Origin: Mycobacteroides saopaulense
Lineage (GTDB): Bacteria > Actinomycetota > Actinomycetes > Mycobacteriales > Mycobacteriaceae
Reading direction: 5' to 3'
Assembly (NCBI RefSeq): GCF_001456355.1
Contig: NZ_CP010271.1
Coordinates: 434,001 to 498,000 of the forward strand
DNA: 64,000 bases
Below, piece by piece: positions 58,600 to 64,000 of the stretch. The notes below the pieces were generated by a model that saw nothing but the letters and a program-made list of their open reading frames with translations, made no database searches and was not told the origin of the DNA. Within the stretch, counting starts at the first letter, position 1. The number at the start of each line of letters is the position of its first letter. Made by a program: the position numbers and the translations under genes.

Positions 58600-61134
58600 T
58601 TAGGACAGCAGCGCCGCGCAGCGCAGCAGCCCGATGTGGCTGTATGCCTGCGGGTGGTTACCCAGTGAGCGTTCGGCCACCGGGTCGTACTCCTCGGAGA
58701 GCAGACCGGTGGGGCCGGTGGCCTTAACCAGCTGGTCGAACAGCAGCTCGGCCTGTGACCGTGCGCCGATGAGTAGGTATGCCTCGACCAGCCAGGCTGC
58801 ACACAGATGGAAGCCGCCCTCGCCGCCGGGCAGGCCATCGTCGCGGTGATACCGGTAAACGGTTGCACCGCTGCGCAGTTCGGCTTCGGTGGCGATCACC
58901 GTCGCGGTGAATCGGGGATCGGCGGGGTCGATCAATCCGGACAGTCCGATGTACAGCGTGGCGGCGTCCAGGTCGGTGCCGTCGTAGGCCGCCGTGTAGG
59001 AGTTGACCGATTGGTTCCAGCCCTTTTCCACCACCTCGGCGGAGATCTCGTCGCGCAGCGCGGCCCAGGACGACGGTGCTTCGTATCCGAACTCCGCGGC
59101 CAACTTCACCGCGCGGTCCACGGTCACCCAGCACATCACCTTGGAGTACACGTGATGACGCGGATTGCCGCGGATTTCCCAGATGCCGTGGTCGGGTTCG
59201 TACCACCGGCGCTCGACGGCAAGAACCATGTCGGAGACCAGGTTCCAATCGGCGGCCGTCAGCGGATCGGCGTGCCCGAGACGCTTGCGCGCGTGGGACA
59301 GATCGTGGATCAGTTCCACCACGGGTCCGAAGACGTCCAGTTGAACTTGTGAATTGGCGGCGTTGCCGACGCGTACCGGGCGCGAGCCGGCATAGCCGGG
59401 TAGCGAGTCGATCACGGCTTCGGGCGGCAGCACCGTCCCGGCCAACGTGTAGAGCGGATGCAGGCGATCGGGGCCGGGTAGGTGTTCCAGCACTCGGTGC
59501 AGCCAGCCCAGCAGCCCCTCGGCCTCGACGAGCGATCCCAACGCCACCAGTGCCGACGCGGTCATCGAGGCATCGCGCAGCCAGCAGTACCGGTAATCCC
59601 AGTTGCGAATGCCGCCGATGTCTTCCGGCAGCGATGTAGTGGCCGCGGCCAGGATCGCGCCCGATTCGGCGTGCACCAGTCCGCGCAGCGTCAGCGCCGA
59701 GCGCTTCATCAGTCCGGGCTTGCGGTCCGGCAGCGTCAGGGTCTGGGCCCAGTTGCGCCAGTAGGATTCCGCGCGTTCGCGCAGCTCGGATTCGGGAATC
59801 GGGTTCTCGCCGAGATCCTCGGTACCGCAGCGCAGTTCGAGAACTATCGGCCGGTTGGAGCGGCTGATGGTCGCGGTCGCGCTCTGTTCATCGGCGGAGA
59901 TGGTCCACGTCACGCCCGGCGCGCGCAGCACGATCGGATCGTTGGTGCCCAGCACGCGCAGGCCGTCGCTCTCGGCCACCAGCTGCACTGGGGTCTGTCC
60001 GAACTCGGGGCGGGGGGCGAAGGTGACCACCGCGTCGGCCTCGCCGGTAACGACGCGAATCAGGTCGGTGCGCCCGGGGATCTCGTCGTGCGCCAGATAA
60101 TCGGTGACTTGTAAACTGGCCCAACGTGTTTCGACAGTCATGGTGCTGTCAATGTATTTCTGGCCGAGTGGTAGCGCGGATCGTGCGGGACCGATCGTGA
60201 AGTGCCCGGCCTCGTCCCCGCCGAGCAGGTGGGCGAAGACCGCCGCCGAATCGGGTTCCGGGTGACACATCCAGGTGATGCCACCGGTGGGGTTCACCAG
60301 CGCGATGGTGCGCGAGTTGGCCAGCATGGTGAGCCGCTCGATGGGTGTCGCGTGCCCGCCGAGCAGCCAGGTGCGGCGCTCTTCTAGTAGAAAGGCCAGT
60401 GCGGTACCCACCGATTCGGTGTCCGGGATCCGGTACTGCGCGAGTGTTTCGCCACCGCCGACCTTGACGCCCACATCGGGGCCGTGTAGACGCTTGAACG
60501 CCTTTTCGTCGGTGACGTCGTCGCCGAAGAACACCGCGGCGGTTGCCCCCTCCTGGTGGCGCAAGATATCGAGGGCTTGCCCCTTGTCGGTGGGTATGAC
60601 GGCGAATTCGAGAACCTTCTTGCCCTCGGTGACCTGCGCGCCCCAACCGTTCGCCACCGAAAGCGCCTGACTGAGCGCGGCATCGGCGTCCTCATCGGAG
60701 GCGTTGCGAACGTGTAGCGCGACACTCGCGGGTTTGAGCTCGATGGCCACGCCGGCGTACTCGGCGGCGATGGCCGACAGCTTGTTGGCAATGGTCTTCA
60801 GCAGTGCCTTGGCGTCTCCGTCGATGGCGTGGACGAAGCCGGCGTCGAACTCCGAACCGTGGCTTCCGACCAGATGCACCTCGGCGGGCAGACGCGACAG
60901 CGTCGCCAGGTCTCGCAGCGCACGCCCGGAGATCAATGCCGAGGTCGTCGAGGGCAGTCCCGCCAATGCCCGCAGTGCCGTAGTCGATTCGGGATGCGGG
61001 CGCGCGTCATCGGGATTGTTGACCAGCGGGGCGATTGTTCCGTCGTAGTCGGACGCCACCAGCAGTCGAGGGGTACGGGCGACCTCGGAAAGAGCCCGGC
61101 GCAGTTCCACGGGCAGATCTTGGGCACTCACCAC
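58600..61134 (-). CDS. Fusion of trehalose-6-phosphate phosphatase and GH15 glycoside hydrolase
   Basis: About 844 residues from GTG 61134 (GTG 61131 and TTG 61161 are alternatives). The N-terminal 250 residues are a HAD-type OtsB domain: ASDYDGTIAP, SALISGRALRDL, GDDVTDEKAF. From about 265 on is a GH15 (glucoamylase-like) protein like the mycobacterial trehalase Rv2402: YRYCWLRDASMT, then IWEIRG with the general-acid Glu and YSKVMCWVTVDRA, ending in SHIGLLRCAALL. It could make trehalose from its phosphate and hydrolyse it to glucose. No otsA is near. The start is uncertain. Confidence 0.9.
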   Translation of the reverse strand: MVSAQDLPVELRRALSEVARTPRLLVASDYDGTIAPLVNNPDDARPHPESTTALRALAGLPSTTSALISGRALRDLATLSRLPAEVHLVGSHGSEFDAGFVHAIDGDAKALLKTIANKLSAIAAEYAGVAIELKPASVALHVRNASDEDADAALSQALSVANGWGAQVTEGKKVLEFAVIPTDKGQALDILRHQEGATAAVFFGDDVTDEKAFKRLHGPDVGVKVGGGETLAQYRIPDTESVGTALAFLLEERRTWLLGGHATPIERLTMLANSRTIALVNPTGGITWMCHPEPDSAAVFAHLLGGDEAGHFTIGPARSALPLGQKYIDSTMTVETRWASLQVTDYLAHDEIPGRTDLIRVVTGEADAVVTFAPRPEFGQTPVQLVAESDGLRVLGTNDPIVLRAPGVTWTISADEQSATATISRSNRPIVLELRCGTEDLGENPIPESELRERAESYWRNWAQTLTLPDRKPGLMKRSALTLRGLVHAESGAILAAATTSLPEDIGGIRNWDYRYCWLRDASMTASALVALGSLVEAEGLLGWLHRVLEHLPGPDRLHPLYTLAGTVLPPEAVIDSLPGYAGSRPVRVGNAANSQVQLDVFGPVVELIHDLSHARKRLGHADPLTAADWNLVSDMVLAVERRWYEPDHGIWEIRGNPRHHVYSKVMCWVTVDRAVKLAAEFGYEAPSSWAALRDEISAEVVEKGWNQSVNSYTAAYDGTDLDAATLYIGLSGLIDPADPRFTATVIATEAELRSGATVYRYHRDDGLPGGEGGFHLCAAWLVEAYLLIGARSQAELLFDQLVKATGPTGLLSEEYDPVAERSLGNHPQAYSHIGLLRCAALLS

Positions 61135-61192
61135 GGGTCCCGAGTCTACGTCCGCTACCAAGGCGGGGCTGGTTAGGCAAAGCCTCGCAGGG

Positions 61193-61870
61193 TTAGGTAA
61201 TGCCGAGCAGCAATCGGACGGTGCGATCGAGCCGGTGGCTCACGTCGGTTGCCGAGGCGCGGCGCGTCAACCAGGCAATCATGTTGGAGGTCCAGACGTC
61301 TGAGATGACCCGGGCGATGTGGAATTGCGCGTCGGAGGGGTCGTCGTCGCCGGCCATGGCGCGGGCGAAGATTCCGTCCATCAGCCGGCCCACGTGATCA
61401 ACCTCACCGGCGGCCGATGCGTCGGCGAAGACCAGTGCGCGTGTCATCGCTTCGGTGAGCAAGGGGTTGCGCTGCATGTTGCGGTTCAGCCGGGTGATCG
61501 CCGTGTGTAGACGTTCGTAGGGAGTGCTGCCGCTGACGGCGTTGCGATCGGACTTCGCATCGATCTGTTCGAACTCGCGCTCCAATGCCGACACCAGTAG
61601 GTGCACCTTGGATGGGAAGTATCGGTACAGGGTGCCGACGGCGACGTCGGCGCGCTCGGCGACGGTGCGCATCTGCACCGCTTCATAGCCGCCCTTGGAG
61701 GCGATGGCCAAGGTGGCGTCCAGGATGCGCTTGCGGCGCTCGCGCTGTGCGGTCGAGCCGAGGTCGTCATCGGACAGCGCGGAAACGGCGGCAGGCTGAT
61801 TCGTCGCGTCGGTGTCACCGCTGTCCGCCTGCGCGGTTTCCGATGCGCTAGATGTCCGAGGCGTTGCCAT
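61193..61870 (-). CDS. kstR: TetR-family repressor of cholesterol catabolism, KstR
   Basis: 225 residues from the ATG at 61870 with GGGAG upstream; a TTG at 61894 is less likely. From DLGSTAQRERRKRIL onward it is nearly the same as Rv3574 KstR, including the helix-turn-helix RTVAERADVAVGTLYRYFPSK. A low-complexity N-terminal extension of about 40 residues (rich in Ser, Thr, Ala, Asp) is not in the tuberculosis protein. It represses sterol-degradation genes until a 3-oxo-cholestenoyl-CoA ligand binds. Divergent from fadE34, as in M. tuberculosis. Confidence 0.95.
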   Translation of the reverse strand: MATPRTSSASETAQADSGDTDATNQPAAVSALSDDDLGSTAQRERRKRILDATLAIASKGGYEAVQMRTVAERADVAVGTLYRYFPSKVHLLVSALEREFEQIDAKSDRNAVSGSTPYERLHTAITRLNRNMQRNPLLTEAMTRALVFADASAAGEVDHVGRLMDGIFARAMAGDDDPSDAQFHIARVISDVWTSNMIAWLTRRASATDVSHRLDRTVRLLLGIT

Positions 61871-61895
61871 TGCGTCTGTACTCCCTGCGTTCAAT

Positions 61896-61915
61896 CTCGC
61901 GCGTGCACGCGCGAG
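61896..61915. promoter_or_regulatory. Perfect 20-base palindrome before kstR
   Basis: Two 10-base arms (CTCGCGCGTG and its complement) abut without spacer, 25 bases before the kstR ATG and inside its expected leader. It is unlike the KstR box. It may bind another regulator or form an RNA hairpin near the ribosome site. Confidence 0.5.
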
Positions 61916-62031
61916 GGTTTCAGCGCACGACTATACGGATGCCCATCGGTCGATTCAGGTCTCCCTGGCTCGCCGGTAGCGCTCTGTACAGCCTGAATGC
62001 GTTCCTACTACACTGAACCCAATCACGATAT

Positions 62032-62045
62032 TAGAACACGTTCTA
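62032..62045. promoter_or_regulatory. KstR operator
   Basis: A 14-base palindrome TAGAACACGTTCTA, an exact fit to the KstR consensus TnnAACnnGTTnnA. It lies between kstR and fadE34, 36 bases before the fadE34 start, so it can control both genes. Confidence 0.9.
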
Positions 62046-62081
62046 GTCTGATTGTGACGAAAAACAAACCAAGGAGAATCT

Positions 62082-64000
62082 GTGTCCGACGTCCAGGAAG
62101 CCGCGCGCGATGCGGTCCGTCAATGGGCCAAGAGCGCGGCGGTCATCGAGTCGGTCCGGAAGATGGAATCCGACCCGCACGGATGGGGCCCCGCCTACGC
62201 GGGCCTGGCTGAGCTGGGCATTTTCGGTGTCGCGGTGCCGGAGGCGGCCGGTGGATCGGGCGCCGGATTCGATGACATGATCGCCATGGTCGACGAAGCC
62301 GCGGCGTCCCTGGTCCCGGGGCCGGTCGCCACCAGTGCGTTGGCCGCGGTGGCGCTCGCCAGCGCCGAACCGACGGGATCGATACCGGACGTGGTCGCGG
62401 CGTTGGCGGCCGGCGAGCGCACGGCCGGGCTGGCCCTCACCGGGGACCTGACCGTCGCCGACGGGCTTGCCTCGGGCGTGTTGCCTGCGGTGCTGGGCGG
62501 TACCGCCGACGGCGTGCTGTTGGCCGCGGGGCCGGGCGGTTGGGTGCTTGTCGATTGCGTGGCCGCCGGCGTGGCGGTGGACACCAAGAAGGCGACGGAC
62601 TTCTCGCGTCCGTGGGCTGCGGTCACCCTGAACGGTGCGGCGGTGCATCCGGTGAACCTGCCTGCCGCCGTGATCGCAGACCTCGCGGCCGTGACGCTCT
62701 CGGCCGAGGCGGTGGGTGTGGCGCGGTGGGCGCTGCAGACCGCGGTCGAGTACGCCAAGGTGCGCGAGCAGTTCGGCAAGCAGATCGGCAGCTTCCAGGC
62801 CATCAAGCACATGTGCGCGGAGATGCTGTGCCGCGTCGAACAGGCTGACGTCGCAGTTTGGGATGCCGCCGGCTGTGCACAGGACCTTGTTGCCAATGGG
62901 GTTGACTCCCAGCAGCTTTCGCTTGCCGCGGCGGTGGCTGCGGCAGTGTCCCTCGATGCGGCCGTGGCCAACACCAAGGACTGCATCCAGATTCTCGGTG
63001 GCATCGGATTCACCTGGGAGCATGATGCGCATCTGTACCTGCGGCGCGCGTACGCGCTGCAGTCGTTCCTGGGCAAGCCCGCGGGGTGGCGGCGCAAGGC
63101 CGCGTCGTTGACGGTCTCAGGTACTCGCCGCTCCCTGACCATCGACCTCGGTGAGGTGGAGGCGCAACGCACCCAGGTTGCGGCGACGGCTGCGGAAATT
63201 GCCTCGGCACCAACGGATGAGCTCCAGGTCCGGTTGGCCGAGACGGGCTTCCTGGCACCGCATTGGCCCGCGCCGTACGGGTTGGGTGCAGGTGCTGCGC
63301 AACAGTTGCTGATCGATCAGGAGCTGCACGCGGCGGGTGTCGTACGTCCCGATCTGGTCATTGGATGGTGGGCGGCGCCCACCATCCTGGAGCACGGGAC
63401 ACCCGAGCAGATAGAGCAATTCGTCGCACCCACCCTGCGCGGTGACATCGAATGGTGCCAGCTGTTCTCCGAGCCAGGTGCCGGTAGCGACCTTGCGTCG
63501 TTGCGTACCAAGGCGACTCGGGTCGACGGCGGTTGGAGACTCGACGGGCAGAAGGTGTGGAACTCCAAGGCACAGATCGCGGATTGGGCGATCTGCTTGG
63601 CCCGCACCAATCCCGATGTGCCCAAGCACAAGGGCATCACCTACTTCCTGCTCGACATGAAGACCCCCGGGATCACCGTGCGGCCGCTGCGCGAGATCAC
63701 CGGCGAGGAGATGTTCAACGAGGTCTTCCTGGACGGCGTCGTGGTTCCCGACGAGAATGTGGTCGGCTCGGTCGACGACGGGTGGCGCCTTGCCCGCACC
63801 ACACTGGCCAACGAGCGGGTGGCGATGGCGGGCGGCGGCACCCTCGATGAAGCCATGGAATCGCTGCTCGCACTGATCGGTGACACCGAACTGGATGCGG
63901 CGCAACTGGATACGCTCGGATTCTTCGTGTGCTCGGCGCAGACGGGTGCGCTGCTGGATCTGCGGACCGCGCTGCGCGCCATCGGCGGCCAGGACCCTGG
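62082..64000 (+). CDS. fadE34: Acyl-CoA dehydrogenase FadE34, 3' end beyond window
   Basis: 639 codons are visible from the GTG at 62082, preceded by AAGGAGA; the tuberculosis protein (Rv3573c) has 711 residues. It is a double-length enzyme: the N-terminal half ends in QILGGIGFTWEHDAHLYLRRA and the C-terminal half carries FSEPGAGSDLASL and QKVWNSKA, the FAD-binding acyl-CoA dehydrogenase core. FadE34 (ChsE3) acts in cholesterol side-chain beta-oxidation on the C24 (bile-acid-like) CoA ester. A KstR box is upstream. Confidence 0.95.
   Translation, partial: MSDVQEAARDAVRQWAKSAAVIESVRKMESDPHGWGPAYAGLAELGIFGVAVPEAAGGSGAGFDDMIAMVDEAAASLVPGPVATSALAAVALASAEPTGSIPDVVAALAAGERTAGLALTGDLTVADGLASGVLPAVLGGTADGVLLAAGPGGWVLVDCVAAGVAVDTKKATDFSRPWAAVTLNGAAVHPVNLPAAVIADLAAVTLSAEAVGVARWALQTAVEYAKVREQFGKQIGSFQAIKHMCAEMLCRVEQADVAVWDAAGCAQDLVANGVDSQQLSLAAAVAAAVSLDAAVANTKDCIQILGGIGFTWEHDAHLYLRRAYALQSFLGKPAGWRRKAASLTVSGTRRSLTIDLGEVEAQRTQVAATAAEIASAPTDELQVRLAETGFLAPHWPAPYGLGAGAAQQLLIDQELHAAGVVRPDLVIGWWAAPTILEHGTPEQIEQFVAPTLRGDIEWCQLFSEPGAGSDLASLRTKATRVDGGWRLDGQKVWNSKAQIADWAICLARTNPDVPKHKGITYFLLDMKTPGITVRPLREITGEEMFNEVFLDGVVVPDENVVGSVDDGWRLARTTLANERVAMAGGGTLDEAMESLLALIGDTELDAAQLDTLGFFVCSAQTGALLDLRTALRAIGGQDP

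Noticed and set aside
61171..61200. Two GGTTAGGCAA/GGTTAGGTAA copies looking like iron boxes near the kstR end
   Set aside because: They overlap the end of kstR, are direct rather than inverted, and match the IdeR consensus poorly; the nearby gene has no iron link.

Overview
The window is GC-rich, codes densely on both strands, and follows the gene order of the Mycobacterium tuberculosis Rv3628-to-Rv3573c chromosome segment: ppa, dacB-like, Rv3626c-like, tilS, hpt, lpqG, Rv3618/ephA, ftsH, folE-folP-folB-folK, Rv3605c/3604c/3603c, panC-panD-coaX, lysS, lsr2, clpC1, lpqF, mhuD, mutY, canB, disA, radA, lpqE, carD, ispD-ispF-cysS, rlmB, kstR, fadE34. This identifies a mycobacterium. The absence of PE/PPE, esx and espACD genes, and the many lineage-specific insertions, fit a rapid grower, most likely of the Mycobacteroides abscessus/chelonae group. 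The species is an inference from gene content; no database search was possible.

Layout. 1-2.4 kb: the 3' end of a short-chain dehydrogenase, a small luciferase-like fragment protein, a uraD-like gene and an MmpS-like membrane protein. 2.4-9.9 kb: ppa, a PBP4-type carboxypeptidase, a zinc protease, tilS, a Baeyer-Villiger-type flavin monooxygenase, hpt, and a pair of SIMPL-domain proteins (the first is LpqG). 9.9-13.1 kb: a translationally coupled epoxide hydrolase, flavin monooxygenase and alcohol dehydrogenase. 13.1-13.5 kb: no protein gene, but a strong promoter followed by three stem-loops, which is the best candidate for an undescribed RNA. 13.5-17.2 kb: a Coq4-family protein with a divergent TetR regulator, a VWA protein and a lipoprotein. 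17.4-32.5 kb: the housekeeping run ftsH, folate, pantothenate/CoA, lysS, lsr2 and clpC1. 32.6-37 kb: a BtuFCD-like ABC transporter and a CbtBA cobalt transporter, divergent and each preceded by a cobalamin riboswitch. 37-44.8 kb: lpqF, mhuD, a hydrolase, a GlxA-type regulator, mutY, a carbonic anhydrase and an LCP ligase. 44.8-55 kb: disA, a thioesterase, radA, two secreted MmpS-like proteins, lpqE, carD, ispD, ispF, cysS, rlmB and a lipoprotein phosphodiesterase. 55-61.2 kb: pxpA, a ZnuABC-like transporter with a perfect palindromic operator, and a fused trehalose-phosphate phosphatase/GH15 enzyme. 61.2-64 kb: kstR, its operator and the start of fadE34.

How the genes work together. The folate genes (folE, folP, folB, folK) overlap by 1-4 bases and form one operon after ftsH. 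PanC, PanD and CoaX supply CoA. CarD, IspD, IspF, CysS and RlmB form a second housekeeping run. Three sites match known regulons: a ClgR-type box before clpC1, a KstR box between kstR and fadE34, and a Zur-like palindrome before the zinc-type transporter. Two opposed cobalamin riboswitches tie the two cobalt/B12 transport units together. Several genes (dacB-like, the Rv3604c-like gene, lysS, the Rv3587c-like gene, the thioesterase, cysS) have a TAnnnT hexamer 6-8 bases before the start codon, so their mRNAs are probably leaderless.

No tRNA, rRNA, insertion sequence, prophage gene or CRISPR array was seen.
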